From Symploca sp. SIO1C2 (lineage in GTDB: Bacteria; Cyanobacteriota; Cyanobacteriia; Cyanobacteriales; Coleofasciculaceae), in the NCBI GenBank assembly GCA_010672925.1, contig JAAHFP010000056.1, forward strand, positions 1-37,062: a stretch of DNA of 37,062 nt, in the 5' to 3' direction. Made by a program: the position numbers and the translations under genes. Shown piece by piece: positions 16,010 to 24,630 of the stretch; the stretch's first letter is position 1; every line of letters begins with the position of its first letter. The notes beneath the pieces were generated by a model, which saw only the letters and a list, made by a program, of their open reading frames with translations, was not told the origin of the DNA and ran no database searches.

Positions 16010-16669
16010 ATGGTTTTCAAGAAAGAAAATTCGATAGTGAGCAATGAGTCTTCTGAGTCAGCTAATCTGACAACAGGGGAGACGGAGGAAGAAAAGTCAA
16101 CTGCTAACAAACAAGAACAAAAACCAACATCCGATGGCTCTAACTTCTGGGGGCAAGTATGGGATAATCTGCAAATTATTGCGATCGCTCTTGCCTTAGC
16201 CTTAGTAATTAGGGCGTTTGTGGCAGAACCTCGCTACATTCCCTCAGATTCCATGCTACCAACTTTAAAAGTAGGCGATCGCGTGGTAGTGGAAAAAATT
16301 TCTTACCTGTTTCGTCCCCCTGCTTCTGGGGAAGTTATTGTCTTCAATCCACCTCTACAGCTACAAATTCGAGGCTATGACTCAAATCAAGCCTTTATTA
16401 AACGGGTAATTGGCACACCAGGTAAAACTATTGCAATTCAAGAGGGCAAAGTTTACCTAAATGATACTCCTTTAGACGAAGACTACATTGCCGAGCCACC
16501 AGCCTACCAGATGAGACCCGTATCTGTACCCAATGAGCAGCTTTTTGTTATGGGAGATAACCGTAACAACAGCAATGATTCCCATGTTTGGGGTTTTTTA
16601 CCTCAAAAGCAGGTCATTGGTCGTGCTTTCTTCCGCTTTTGGCCTCTCAATCGTATTGGTTCAGTTTAG
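16010..16669 (+). CDS. lepB: Signal peptidase I
   Basis: 219 residues. A Shine-Dalgarno-like CGGAGAGA precedes the ATG. After a charged cytoplasmic tail of about 45 residues there is one membrane anchor (about 54-70), then the catalytic Ser81 in YIPSDSMLPTLKVGDRVVVE, the general base Lys131 in AFIKRVIGTPG, and the conserved VMGDNRNNSNDSHVWGFLP box. It removes signal peptides from secreted and thylakoid-targeted proteins on the outer side of the membrane. Length and motifs fit cyanobacterial LepB. The gene is transcribed away from the SLH gene and is followed by a strong inverted repeat. Confidence 0.95.
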   Translation: MVFKKENSIVSNESSESANLTTGETEEEKSTANKQEQKPTSDGSNFWGQVWDNLQIIAIALALALVIRAFVAEPRYIPSDSMLPTLKVGDRVVVEKISYLFRPPASGEVIVFNPPLQLQIRGYDSNQAFIKRVIGTPGKTIAIQEGKVYLNDTPLDEDYIAEPPAYQMRPVSVPNEQLFVMGDNRNNSNDSHVWGFLPQKQVIGRAFFRFWPLNRIGSV

Positions 16670-16674
16670 TCCTG

Positions 16675-16714
16675 TTTTGGTTGAGAGTGGATGTTAATTC
16701 GCCCTCAACCAAAA
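16675..16714. terminator. Inverted-repeat terminator after lepB
   Basis: TTTTGGTTGAG at 16675-16685 is exactly complementary to CTCAACCAAAA at 16704-16714, an 11-bp stem six bases past the lepB stop. A TATAAT at 16721-16726 follows and might be the -10 box for the next gene, but no matching -35 box is convincing. Confidence 0.55.
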
Positions 16715-16741
16715 TATTGCTATAATTGCTCTCGATAAAGA

Positions 16742-16762
16742 ATTTTAAATTTTAGATTTTAG
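16742..16762. repeat. Heptanucleotide tandem repeat (ATTTTAG)
   Basis: Three units, ATTTTAA, ATTTTAG, ATTTTAG. The same unit is repeated four times at 32188-32215. It lies in the leader of the PPOX gene. Confidence 0.8.
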
Positions 16763-16794
16763 ATTGCTTTAGTTGTTTCACTCAAGATTATTTT

Positions 16795-17346
16795 ATGGCG
16801 AAATTTTACAATGAGATTAATCAATCATTACAAAACTTTATCCAAGAACAGAAAATATTTTTTACAGCAACCGCACCAACTCAAGGCCGCATAAATTTGT
16901 CACCCAAAGGTATAGATACTTTTCGCTGTATTGACAGTAAAACGGTGGCTTATCTAGATTTAACTGGTAGTGGTAACGAAACTTCTGCCCATCTCGAAGA
17001 AAATGGCAGAATGACCATGATGTTTTGCAGCTTTTCTGAAGAGCCTTTAATTTTACGCTTGTATGGTCAAGGTCAGGTAATTCGCCCCAGAGAATCAAGA
17101 TGGCAAGAGTATTACTCTCTATTTACTTCTCTACCAGGAGAGCGGCAAATAATTGTCCTAGAAGTTGAATCAGTACAAACTTCTTGCGGTTTTGGTGTGC
17201 CACTGTATGAATTTCAAGCAGAAAGAGAAACTCTGATAAAGTGGGCTACGAATAAAGGTAAAGAAGGAATAAATGCCTATTGGCAAGGAAAAAATATCCA
17301 AAGTATTGATGGTTTACCAACTAAGCTTTTGTCAGATTCAGAATAA
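16795..17346 (+). CDS. Pyridoxamine 5'-phosphate oxidase-like FMN-binding protein
   Basis: 183 residues. The N-terminal part, with FFTATAPTQGRINLSPKGID and TVAYLDLTGSGNETSAHLEE, followed by GRMTMMFCSF and LRLYGQGQVI, matches the split-barrel PPOX family that binds FMN or F420. Family members include PNP oxidases, flavin reductases and proteins of unknown role; the specific reaction cannot be named here. The length is typical for the stand-alone type. The SDR gene lies 150 bases downstream on the same strand. Confidence 0.85.
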   Translation: MAKFYNEINQSLQNFIQEQKIFFTATAPTQGRINLSPKGIDTFRCIDSKTVAYLDLTGSGNETSAHLEENGRMTMMFCSFSEEPLILRLYGQGQVIRPRESRWQEYYSLFTSLPGERQIIVLEVESVQTSCGFGVPLYEFQAERETLIKWATNKGKEGINAYWQGKNIQSIDGLPTKLLSDSE

Positions 17347-17464
17347 TTTTCCCGCAACAACAAATATAGCAGTCGCCAGGACGGTTAAGACATTCTCAGG
17401 TACAGCAAGTTAACAAGGGGATGGCAGCCATTCCCTTGTCCTAATCACCTTGGCGGTTGCTATA

Positions 17465-17499
17465 ACAAACGACAAATAACAAACAACCAATAACAAATG
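17465..17499 (+). repeat. Heptanucleotide tandem repeat ending in a start codon
   Basis: Five 7-bp units in register: ACAAACG, ACAAATA, ACAAACA, ACCAATA, ACAAATG. The final ATG of the last unit (17497-17499) is the first possible start codon of the following gene, and a second ATG follows directly at 17500. Confidence 0.85.
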
Positions 17500-18327
17500 A
17501 TGACTTCAACAGAAGACTTAGTATTAGTTGTGGGTGCTACCGGCGGAGTTGGTCAACTAACGGTGGGTAAGCTACTGTCCAAAGGTTTCCAGGTTCGTGT
17601 CTTAACCCGCAATGCCTCCAAAGCTCAGAAAATGTTTGATAATCGGGTGGAAATTGTCGTTGGTGACATACGCAATCCAGCAACCCTTCCAGCTGCTACC
17701 CAGGATGTCACCCAGATTATCTGCACCACTGGAACTACAGCATTTCCTTCTGCTAAGTGGGATTTCGACCAAAACCAAGAGTTTAAGGGAATCGCCAACT
17801 TAATTGAATGGCTCAAACTCTATTTCAAACCAGGCTATTGCATCGCCAAAGCCAAAAATAGTCCGGAGGAAATTGATGCTAAAGGAGTCAGCAATTTATT
17901 GGCAGCAACTCCAACAAACCTGAAGCGTTTCGTATTCGTCTCTTCCTGCGGTATTCTGCGCAGGGATAAACCACCCTACAGTCTGCTCAATACCTTTGGT
18001 GTGCTGGATGCTAAGTACAAGGGAGAACAAGCAATTATTAATTCAGGATTACCTTACACTATTATTCGACCAGGAAGGCTCATCGACGGTCCCTACACTT
18101 CCTATGACCTCAACACCCTTCTCAAGGCAACAACAGGGGGAAAATTGGCAGTAGTGCTGGGTACAGGAGACACCCTCTCAGGTCAAACTAGCCGGATTGA
18201 TGTAGCATCAGCTTGCGTGGAATGTCTTGGTAATCCTACTACAGAAGGACAGATTTTTGAGCTGGTGAACAAGGGTTCCAGACCCGCTGTAATTGACTGG
18301 GAGGCACTCTTTGAGCAGTTGGAGTAA
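17497..18327 (+). CDS. NAD(P)-binding NmrA-like/atypical SDR protein
   Basis: 276 residues. The Rossmann motif VLVVGATGGVGQLTVGKLLS starts at about residue 8, followed by the basic VLTRN that suggests NADP preference, and VGDIRNPATL. Further conserved parts are FVFVSSCGI, GEQAIINSGLPYTIIRPGRL and VASACVECL. Atypical SDRs of this type in cyanobacteria and plastids (Ycf39-related, Tic62-like) often act as assembly factors or redox sensors and not as simple dehydrogenases; the YxxxK catalytic pair is not evident, consistent with that. Either of two adjacent ATG codons may be used. There is no canonical ribosome binding site because the leader is a heptamer array. Confidence 0.85.
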   Translation: MMTSTEDLVLVVGATGGVGQLTVGKLLSKGFQVRVLTRNASKAQKMFDNRVEIVVGDIRNPATLPAATQDVTQIICTTGTTAFPSAKWDFDQNQEFKGIANLIEWLKLYFKPGYCIAKAKNSPEEIDAKGVSNLLAATPTNLKRFVFVSSCGILRRDKPPYSLLNTFGVLDAKYKGEQAIINSGLPYTIIRPGRLIDGPYTSYDLNTLLKATTGGKLAVVLGTGDTLSGQTSRIDVASACVECLGNPTTEGQIFELVNKGSRPAVIDWEALFEQLE

Positions 18328-18362
18328 TACCTGATTGTATTGCGATTGCGGCATAGTCTTTG

Positions 18363-18387
18363 TGTCTTTGTGGTGAGTTCTCCTTAA
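18363..18387. repeat. Dispersed GTCTTTGTGGTGAGTTCTCC motif, copy 1
   Basis: The 25-base stretch recurs with one difference at 22139-22163, and a shorter version (ATGTCTTTGTGGTGAAT) lies near 22590. Each copy is intergenic. I do not know its role; a dispersed repeat is the simplest reading. Confidence 0.6.
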
Positions 18388-18452
18388 TCTTGATTCCTAT
18401 AAGCTTAGAAAACATAGCTTCTTCTTAATAATTCCTCTAGTCTAAACTCCAG

Positions 18453-19562
18453 TTAGCTAAGTTTAAAACTACAGAGCAATTCAACATACTTTTTAAGTGC
18501 TCTAATTTTATTTAAATCAAGTTGCTCAATTCTTCGTTTCTCTGCTAACGGGTGTTCTTTACAAAATTGTAATACTTCAGGAAAGAAAGTCCTATGGGAA
18601 GCACCTTCAATTTCACTCAATACTAACTTTCCATCAAGGCGCTCGAACATATCTATACGAAGAGAAATTGTTTTTTTAGCAACTTCTGGTAAGGCTTGAT
18701 AAACTTCTTGAGCAAAGGTAAGCCATTTGTTTGGTGGATTGATAATTAGTATATTCTCTCCACCAAATCTTTCATGAGCAATTCCCATATTTGGTGCGGT
18801 AGTTCTTTCAATACAATGTGGTATTTCTCCAACAAAAACCATAGAAATTTCCGAGGTAATTTTTTCAAAATGTTGGACTAAAATAGGAATATTAATTTGA
18901 TTGCAGTAATCCTGAAAATGACTGTTTAATTCTCGGTAATTTTTAATAAAATTTACTATTTGCTTTTCCTGATGATTATCTAAGTAATAGGATTTGACTT
19001 GATACTGGTATTCTGAATCTATTACTTTTCTAATAAACTCTAGTTTATTAGCCCCAGAACCAACAGCAGGCTTCAAGACAATTCCTTCACTACCTGCTTG
19101 GTTAAGATAATCCACAATGTCAAATTCTGAATGCCCATCTGGTGGTGGAGGGATAATCATCGTAGGAATCATCGAGATTTTCTGCTCCTGTAGCTCTTTT
19201 ATATAACCCGCTTTATACAGTACCCAATGCAAGGTTGCAAAGGATGGAGTAACCGTAATGACATTTCCTCGTGTTTCCTGAATTTGAAGAAAGTCTTGCA
19301 ACTCATCAAATATTCTTTTATAGGTAGAGAGCCAATTTCTAGCTATGCCCCGGCAGTATCGGACATCGATTATATCTATTTCTTCCCAAATGTAGCTGTT
19401 AATGAAATCAGTGAAAGATAAACCACCTTCAGCTACCAGTTGCACATTAAAAATAAAAACTTGAATACCCCTTATTTTTAATTCAGATACGACTAACTCT
19501 AAGTCATCATGGGTGCGCTCAGTACGCAAGATTAGGACTGAATAATTAGAGAATTTGTTCAT
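18453..19562 (-). CDS. ATP-grasp ligase of unknown substrate
   Basis: I start at the ATG at 19562 (369 residues, MNKFSNYSVLILRTERTHDD), because the 28 residues before it are AT-rich and have no family-like pattern. The N-terminal preATP-grasp domain leads to SEGIVLKPAVGSGANKLEFI, the ATP-binding beta-hairpin with its Lys, and RIDMFERLDGKLVLSEIEGA near the C-terminus supplies the acidic metal ligands. ATP-grasp enzymes join a carboxylate, through an acyl phosphate, to an amine or thiol. A DcsG- or RimK-like amide ligase for a small metabolite is plausible. It is divergent from a CitE-like gene, with which it shares a 218-base AT-rich promoter region. The substrate is unknown. Confidence 0.75.
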   Translation of the reverse strand: MNKFSNYSVLILRTERTHDDLELVVSELKIRGIQVFIFNVQLVAEGGLSFTDFINSYIWEEIDIIDVRYCRGIARNWLSTYKRIFDELQDFLQIQETRGNVITVTPSFATLHWVLYKAGYIKELQEQKISMIPTMIIPPPPDGHSEFDIVDYLNQAGSEGIVLKPAVGSGANKLEFIRKVIDSEYQYQVKSYYLDNHQEKQIVNFIKNYRELNSHFQDYCNQINIPILVQHFEKITSEISMVFVGEIPHCIERTTAPNMGIAHERFGGENILIINPPNKWLTFAQEVYQALPEVAKKTISLRIDMFERLDGKLVLSEIEGASHRTFFPEVLQFCKEHPLAEKRRIEQLDLNKIRALKKYVELLCSFKLS

Positions 19563-19780
19563 AATAAAGTTTGTCAAATTGTTGCAGTAATATTTTCTTG
19601 GCCAAACTGCATCTAAGTTATATAGTGTTTCTAAATAAGTTGTCAATAAAAAAAACGTAATAAAGTATATAAATAATTCTGTGTAATTACTTACATTTAA
19701 ACAAATATTAACTTAGCTTTTGTGTTGAGTGACAGCAGTGGGTATGATACCATGTCATTGCCAAAATACGAATTCTCTGA
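19563..19780. promoter_or_regulatory. AT-rich divergent promoter region
   Basis: This region separates the ATP-grasp gene (minus) and the CitE-like gene (plus). It is clearly richer in A and T than the genes. TATGAT at 19743-19748 is a possible -10 box for the plus-strand gene, but no -35 box at normal spacing is seen. No operator palindrome stands out. Confidence 0.4.
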
Positions 19781-20797
19781 ATGTTGAGCACAGCAAGCGC
19801 AATAACTCTCAACTCATCATTACTGGAGGAGTCCTTTCTGATTTCTCCACAACTACGTGAATATCTACAAGATTACTGTGATGCGGAAGAATTTAAGCTG
19901 GAGCCCAGACGAAGAGCGCAACTGTACGTTCCTCTCAATAAACCTAGATTCAAGGAAAAGATTGGCAATGGAGAGATTGTAGCTGATGGTTTTATTTGGG
20001 ATCTAGAAGACAGCATCCCAATAGCTCAAAAACAAGTCGCCCGTGACAATATTGCAACTATTCCACCTAAACCCGGTGATATAGAATACAGTGTCAGGAT
20101 TAATATGGATAATCCTGATTTATTGGCAAAAGATATTGAAGCGGTAAAAACATTCCCCTTTGATTCTATCACTATTCCTAAGGGAGAATCAAGTGCACAA
20201 ATTATGCAAGTGATCAACGCTATCGGGGAAGATAAAAACTATATCGTTACGATTGAAACCATCAAGGGATTGAGAGCAATCGACGAGATTGCCAGTGTTT
20301 TAAGACCCGGTTGTGATGCCTTTGGCTTTGGTGTGGGAGACTTATCTATGGAAATGGGAGTCGAACGTATGTCAACTACCGAAAGTGTTTTGTTACAACA
20401 AGTCCTAGCGAAAATTGCTCTGGCAGCGAAAGCGCAAGGATTAGATTCATTTGACAGTATCTCGGCTCGCGTCAATGAAGTCGAAAGTGTGCGTGCTGAA
20501 GCCGAGTTATCTGCTCGTGTATTTGGATTTACCGGTAAAAGGGTGATTAATCCTAAACATCTAGATGTAGTTAAGTCTGTCTTTTCTCCAAAGACTACAG
20601 AGATAAAGTTGCAATTGGCAATTTTAGAGGCTTATCTCGGTTCAACGATGGTGAATGCTCATGTGGTAGATACAGAATACAAAGGTCTACCAGAATTTAA
20701 AGGAGCTGATGCTAAAGTTAAGCGCTACTTACGGCAAGGATATTTCCCTAGCCTTGTTCCTTCCTTTATGAGTACTCCACAACTCCTGAACTCCTGA
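19781..20797 (+). CDS. HpcH/HpaI aldolase / CitE-like lyase
   Basis: 338 residues. After a 40-residue N-terminal extension comes RRRAQLYVPLNKPRFKEKI, then GFIWDLEDSIP (DLEDS at 74-78), SVRIN, the metal ligand Glu159 in IVTIETIKG and Asp187 in FGFGVGDLSMEMGVERMS, and later GKRVINPKHLDVV. This is the order seen in CitE-like and malyl-CoA/citramalyl-CoA lyases, TIM-barrel enzymes that use Mg2+ to cleave or form C-C bonds next to a thioester or keto acid. No citrate lyase partners (CitD, CitF) are near, so it is a stand-alone CitE-like protein. The C-terminus is encoded in part by three ACTCCTGA units. Its divergent ATP-grasp neighbour suggests a joint pathway. Confidence 0.82.
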   Translation: MLSTASAITLNSSLLEESFLISPQLREYLQDYCDAEEFKLEPRRRAQLYVPLNKPRFKEKIGNGEIVADGFIWDLEDSIPIAQKQVARDNIATIPPKPGDIEYSVRINMDNPDLLAKDIEAVKTFPFDSITIPKGESSAQIMQVINAIGEDKNYIVTIETIKGLRAIDEIASVLRPGCDAFGFGVGDLSMEMGVERMSTTESVLLQQVLAKIALAAKAQGLDSFDSISARVNEVESVRAEAELSARVFGFTGKRVINPKHLDVVKSVFSPKTTEIKLQLAILEAYLGSTMVNAHVVDTEYKGLPEFKGADAKVKRYLRQGYFPSLVPSFMSTPQLLNS

Positions 20798-20822
20798 ACT
20801 CCTGAAGCGGCTCTTTTCGGGT

Positions 20823-20841
20823 GCTTGCTGGCAGAGCAAGC
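20823..20841. terminator. Hairpin downstream of the CitE-like gene
   Basis: GCTTGCT at 20823-20829 pairs with AGCAAGC at 20835-20841 around a 5-base loop. It is 25 bases past the stop; there is no T run after it. Confidence 0.4.
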
Positions 20842-20933
20842 TTGCGCGATCGCATTAGCCAAACATGAGATACTTGACTTGAAGTGAAGTGAGTACCTTT
20901 GAGCCCTTCAGTGATTACCCAATTACCAAATAG

Positions 20934-21122
20934 TTGCCATATCTAAGACAAAACCCGGTAAGATATCCTCAAGATTTCAAGGAGAATTCAAAACGAGTAT
21001 ACCTTAATTGTACGCTGGTAGACCAATATAAAACGGAACTTAACGCTTTGGTTACTAGAAGGAATGAAATTGCTCACGGAAAACAAATGATCATAAAAGA
21101 CCTGAAGGAATATAAAAAATAG
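20934..21122 (+). pseudogene. Remnant of a HEPN-domain (RiboL-PSP-HEPN-like) gene
   Basis: A 62-codon frame whose second half reads TELNALVTRRNEIAHGKQMI, containing the HEPN RX4H motif (RNEIAH). In RiboL-PSP-HEPN/MAE_28990-type proteins this block lies well inside a protein of about 200 residues. Here the frame stops 14 codons after the motif block, and the part before it shows no family pattern, so it is most likely a fragment. HEPN proteins of this kind are associated with RNA cleavage in toxin or defence systems. The flanks (20842-20933, 21123-21220) hold nothing else I can support. Confidence 0.55.
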
Positions 21123-21220
21123 GATCTTTATCTTGATACCAGAGGTTAAGCTAACGCTAGATTAGCAAGTACGACCACCCATAGTAGTGCTAAAAGAGCG
21201 ATCGCAATTACGAACAACTC

Positions 21221-22069
21221 TCAATCCAACATTTGAGCATCAATTCCCAAAGCCTGAAGCTGCTCAGGAGTTAGTGACTTAAGCCGCTCTGCCAATTGCT
21301 GACGTTTTTGCCGCTCCTGTTCCTTCTCAAGTCGCTCCTGCTCTAACTGTTGCAATGCTTGCTCTTTTTGATGCCGTTCCTGTTGAGCTTGTTCATGTCC
21401 CGTTAACAACAGATTTCCATCTAAGTCCCACCAACGAAGCCAGGGTTGTTCTGGATTATTCAAGAATGGCCCCTGCCATAATCCCAACTCTACCTGCATT
21501 GTGTCAATGGGATAATGTCCTCGCTCGTTAGGAGTTATCTTCTCATAGTAGGTTTTCACCAACTGGTAGACTTCCAGAGTACCGTTGCTTACTTGATAGA
21601 TGCCATAGTAGGGAATGCGCATCACTCGCTCATAAACCCAAAACTTACCGGGTTTGGTCACTTTTCCAGTTTCTGAGCGAGATAAAGGAGTTTTGTCTCG
21701 CTCTTCACTACCGTCACCAGAAGCAAATTCTAGGGCGATAACGGGTGTGATATATTCTCGCCACAGTACATAGGAACGACGGATATCACCATCTAATTTA
21801 GGTGGCACATCTGGCACATAGAACCAGTCTGGTGCTTCAGCCCCCTTCTCTGGCGGCTCAGTTTCTCGCCAATAGATACCACAATCTTGTCCAATGCAAT
21901 ATTGCCCATCTGGATGTAACCGTTGCAAGGTTGAATCGATGGAATCTGTCAGAATTAAGCTTTGAGGATGCTCCTGAAAATTTTTCACAAATGTACCGTC
22001 GGATTCTGGTAATTGAGTATGATCGGGAAATGGAGGTGGTAAAGCAATCTCACTTAGGGTTTGAGTCAT
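21221..22069 (-). CDS. Uma2-family (DUF820) putative endonuclease with C-terminal coiled coil
   Basis: 282 residues from the ATG at 22069. The central region (PDWFYVPDVPP, then VIALEFASGDGSEERDKTP, FWVYERVMRIPYYGIY) corresponds to the PD-(D/E)XK-like fold of Uma2 proteins, with the acidic residues of the core present. The last 70 residues (QAQQERHQKEQALQQLEQER onward) form a Gln/Glu/Lys-rich coiled coil ending in LTPEQLQALGIDAQML, a tail common in cyanobacterial Uma2 paralogues. The family is greatly expanded in cyanobacteria; its biological role is still unclear. Confidence 0.85.
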   Translation of the reverse strand: MTQTLSEIALPPPFPDHTQLPESDGTFVKNFQEHPQSLILTDSIDSTLQRLHPDGQYCIGQDCGIYWRETEPPEKGAEAPDWFYVPDVPPKLDGDIRRSYVLWREYITPVIALEFASGDGSEERDKTPLSRSETGKVTKPGKFWVYERVMRIPYYGIYQVSNGTLEVYQLVKTYYEKITPNERGHYPIDTMQVELGLWQGPFLNNPEQPWLRWWDLDGNLLLTGHEQAQQERHQKEQALQQLEQERLEKEQERQKRQQLAERLKSLTPEQLQALGIDAQMLD

Positions 22070-22138
22070 CTTTTTATAAGTATCGCAGTAACTTACTCTC
22101 TACCATTGTGCCCAATATACCAAGTTTTTGCTCTTGGT

Positions 22139-22163
22139 GTCTTTGTAGTGAGTTCTCCTTAAT
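22139..22163. repeat. Dispersed GTCTTTGTAGTGAGTTCTCC motif, copy 2
   Basis: This differs by one base from 18363-18387. It lies in the 312-base gap between the two Uma2 loci; the rest of that gap is taken up mainly by the MITE-like element starting at 22235. Confidence 0.6.
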
Positions 22164-22234
22164 GTCGAGTCCCGTACCCTGAAAATTTGTAAAAATAATT
22201 GTACTCGTAATGTGGTGCGTTACGCTTCGCGATG

Positions 22235-22397
22235 CTGGTGGCGAAATATTGCGTAATATATTTCAGCTGCTGAATGCCCCCTAAGTCCCCCAGAATTGGG
22301 GGACTTTGAATCCGGGCTCCCCCAGAATTGGGGGCTGGGGGGCTTCAAAAACCTTCATCTTGTTGCAAATGTGTCCAAATGTTAATTTCGCCACCAG
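22235..22397. mobile_element. MITE-like element with 13-bp inverted ends
   Basis: CTGGTGGCGAAAT at 22235-22247 and ATTTCGCCACCAG at 22385-22397 are perfect inverted repeats 163 bases apart, outer edge to outer edge. Between them two stem-loops occur: AGTCCCCC/GGGGGACT (22284-22305, loop AGAATT) and CCCCC/GGGGG with the same loop (22319-22334), enclosed by GCCCCC and GGGGGGC arms. There is no open frame. The right inverted end supplies the last codons of the broken Uma2 frame. I do not see an obvious target-site duplication. Confidence 0.55.
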
Positions 22398-22564
22398 TGT
22401 CCGCTTGTGATTCCCCCAGTAAGTGGCATGATAATTAATTCTCCGGTTGCAGTTGCTTCAAACCTTAAATCATCATTATCGTGACATAGTTGCCAAAACT
22501 GTTCGTCGGTTAGGTTGATTTTGAGTTCTAGTCTTGGAGGTAAAGAAATTGTTGCTGTTTCCAT
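22382..22564 (-). pseudogene. Uma2-family gene truncated after its N-terminus
   Basis: The 60-codon frame has a good ribosome binding site (AAAGGAGGAAAAAG) before its ATG and begins with LELKINLTDEQFWQLCHDND followed by DLRFEATATGELIIMPLTGG, the standard N-terminus of Uma2 proteins. After the GG, where homologues continue for another 140 or so residues, it turns into a short unrelated tail ending HWWRN, encoded by the inverted end of the MITE-like element. The catalytic core is absent, so the product cannot be active. Confidence 0.85.
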
Positions 22565-22620
22565 TATCTTTTTCCTCCTTTGTGTTCTTTATGTCTTTGT
22601 GGTGAATATATCCAAGTGAT

Positions 22621-22656
22621 TAAATTGAAAATGGCCAATTAACCATTCTCAATTTA
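22621..22656. terminator. Hairpin downstream of ilvD
   Basis: TAAATTGA at 22621-22628 pairs with TCAATTTA at 22649-22656, and AATGG/CCATT extends the stem after one mismatch. It lies ten bases beyond the ilvD stop codon on the minus strand. It lacks a long T run. Confidence 0.55.
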
Positions 22657-22665
22657 ACTCACCAA

Positions 22666-24339
22666 TTAATCCGTCACCGCACCGACACTACTAGAAGAAA
22701 CTAATTTGGCGTATTTCGCTAGCACTCCGGTGGTATAGTTAGGTTCCTTTGCTTGCCAACTAGCACGGCGTTGTTCTAACTCAGCCTCCGATATCTCTAA
22801 ATTGAGCGATCGCGCAGTAGCATCAATGGTAATCGTATCCCCTTCTTTGACTAAGGCAATTGTACCGCCCACTGCTGCTTCTGGGGCAACGTGACCGACT
22901 ACCATACCATAGGTTCCGCCGGAAAACCGCCCATCAGTGATTAAACCGACGGCATCCCCTAAACCAGCACCAATAATTGCCGAAGTGGGAGCTAGCATTT
23001 CCCGCATTCCTGGGCCACCTTTTGGACCTTCGTAGCGGACGACAATCACATCCCCAGCTTTAATTTGACCGTCCAGAATCGCCTTTAGGCAAGCTTCCTC
23101 GGATTCAAATACCCTTGCTGGACCGGTAATTTGGGGCTTTTTGACACCAGTGATTTTAGCAACTGCTCCTTCTGTCGCCAGATTGCCTTTCAGAATTGCC
23201 AAATGTCCTTGAGTATAGATAGGATTATCCCAAGAATGAATCACATCTTGGTCTTTAGATGGCTCTTCTGGGATATCTGCCAAAACTTCCGCTATGGTTT
23301 GACCAGTAATTGTCAAAGCATCACCGTGGAGCAAACCATGAGTTAACAGGATTTTCATTACTTGAGGAATTCCACCTGCTCGATGTAAATCCGTCGCTAC
23401 ATATTTACCACTGGGTTTCAAATCACATAGTACTGGTACTTTGCCACGAATGGTTTCAAAGTCATCCAGAGATAGCTCAACACCGATAGAATGGGCAATA
23501 GCGAGTAGGTGCAAGACGGCATTGGTTGAACCACCAACTGCCATAATCACCGCAATGGCATTTTCAAAAGCTTGGCGAGTCAGAATTTGTTTGGGTAGTA
23601 ATTGGTTCCGAATTGCCTCTACTAACACAAAAGCAGATTTTTCTGCACTATCCGCTTTTTCTGCATCCTCTGCCGCCATAGTAGAAGAGTAGGGTAAACT
23701 CATACCCATTGCTTCAAAGGCAGAAGACATGGTATTAGCAGTAAACATACCACCACAGGAACCAGCACCAGGGCAAGCATTGCGTTCCACTGCAGTTAAT
23801 TCTGCTTCATCTATTTTCCCTGCACTGTATTGCCCGACAGCCTCGAAAGCACTCACCACCGTCAAGTCTTGTCCATTATAATGCCCTGGTTTAATCGTGC
23901 CACCATAGACAAAGATAGCGGGAATATTCATTCGAGCGATCGCAATCATCGCCCCGGGCATATTCTTATCACAGCCACCAATGGCCAGAACCCCATCCAT
24001 ACTTTGCCCATTGCAAGCTGTCTCAATGGCATCGGCAATGACTTCTCGTGACACTAGGGAATATTTCATCCCTTCCGTACCCATGGAAATACCATCACTC
24101 ACCGTAATTGTGCCAAACATCTGAGGCATGGCACCAGCCTCTTTAATACCTGCTTCTGCTCGTTTGGCTAAATCGTTCAACCCCATATTACAAGGAGTAA
24201 TGGTGCTGTATCCATTAGCAAGACCGACAATTGGTTTAGTAAAATCTTGATCTTGGAAACCCACAGCCCTCAGCATAGCTCGATTAGGGGCTCTCTGCAC
24301 TCCCTGGGTTACTGCTTTACTTCGCACATTGTTTGACAT
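22666..24339 (-). CDS. ilvD: Dihydroxy-acid dehydratase
   Basis: 557 residues, the normal length. The three Fe-S cysteines are present: Cys50 ([10 protein letters not shown]), Cys123 ([13 protein letters not shown]) and Cys195 ([17 protein letters not shown]), the set expected for a [2Fe-2S] enzyme. The catalytic Ser region [14 protein letters not shown] is intact. It converts 2,3-dihydroxy-isovalerate and 2,3-dihydroxy-3-methylvalerate to the 2-oxo acids in valine, leucine and isoleucine synthesis in the cytoplasm. It stands alone; no other ilv gene is in the window. It is the clearest housekeeping gene here. Confidence 0.97.
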   Translation of the reverse strand: MSNNVRSKAVTQGVQRAPNRAMLRAVGFQDQDFTKPIVGLANGYSTITPCNMGLNDLAKRAEAGIKEAGAMPQMFGTITVSDGISMGTEGMKYSLVSREVIADAIETACNGQSMDGVLAIGGCDKNMPGAMIAIARMNIPAIFVYGGTIKPGHYNGQDLTVVSAFEAVGQYSAGKIDEAELTAVERNACPGAGSCGGMFTANTMSSAFEAMGMSLPYSSTMAAEDAEKADSAEKSAFVLVEAIRNQLLPKQILTRQAFENAIAVIMAVGGSTNAVLHLLAIAHSIGVELSLDDFETIRGKVPVLCDLKPSGKYVATDLHRAGGIPQVMKILLTHGLLHGDALTITGQTIAEVLADIPEEPSKDQDVIHSWDNPIYTQGHLAILKGNLATEGAVAKITGVKKPQITGPARVFESEEACLKAILDGQIKAGDVIVVRYEGPKGGPGMREMLAPTSAIIGAGLGDAVGLITDGRFSGGTYGMVVGHVAPEAAVGGTIALVKEGDTITIDATARSLNLEISEAELEQRRASWQAKEPNYTTGVLAKYAKLVSSSSVGAVTD

Positions 24340-24477
24340 TGATTTTTTCTGCCCTCAATTCTTTCCTCCTTATAACTGATCGAATATCGGATAATTGATT
24401 TCTTAGAGTTTTCCTAAGCTAACGCGCAAATACAAATTGCATACTAAACAAGCTTTATTCCCTCGGAGACTCCTATT

Positions 24478-24525
24478 CCCCTCCTGGGAGGGGTTAGGGG
24501 TGGATTGCTCCTGGGAGAGGTTAGA
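24478..24525. repeat. CCTCCTGGGAGGGGTTAGGG repeat, one full and one partial copy
   Basis: Same family as 15867-15892. A second, shorter copy (GCTCCTGGGAGAGGTTAGA) follows at 24507-24525. The rest of 24340-24630 has no gene. Confidence 0.7.
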
Positions 24526-24630
24526 TCAAGTTCGGATAATCACTTATTCCTTTAACCTTGCTCCCTTAACCTTTACCCTATTATTCAGTGTACTGTATGA
24601 CATTGTTTAACATAGGAGAGGTGTATAATC

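Noticed and set aside
15841-16110. Minus-strand frame across the SLH-lepB gap
   Set aside because: It overlaps the lepB start and is partly made of intergenic repeat.
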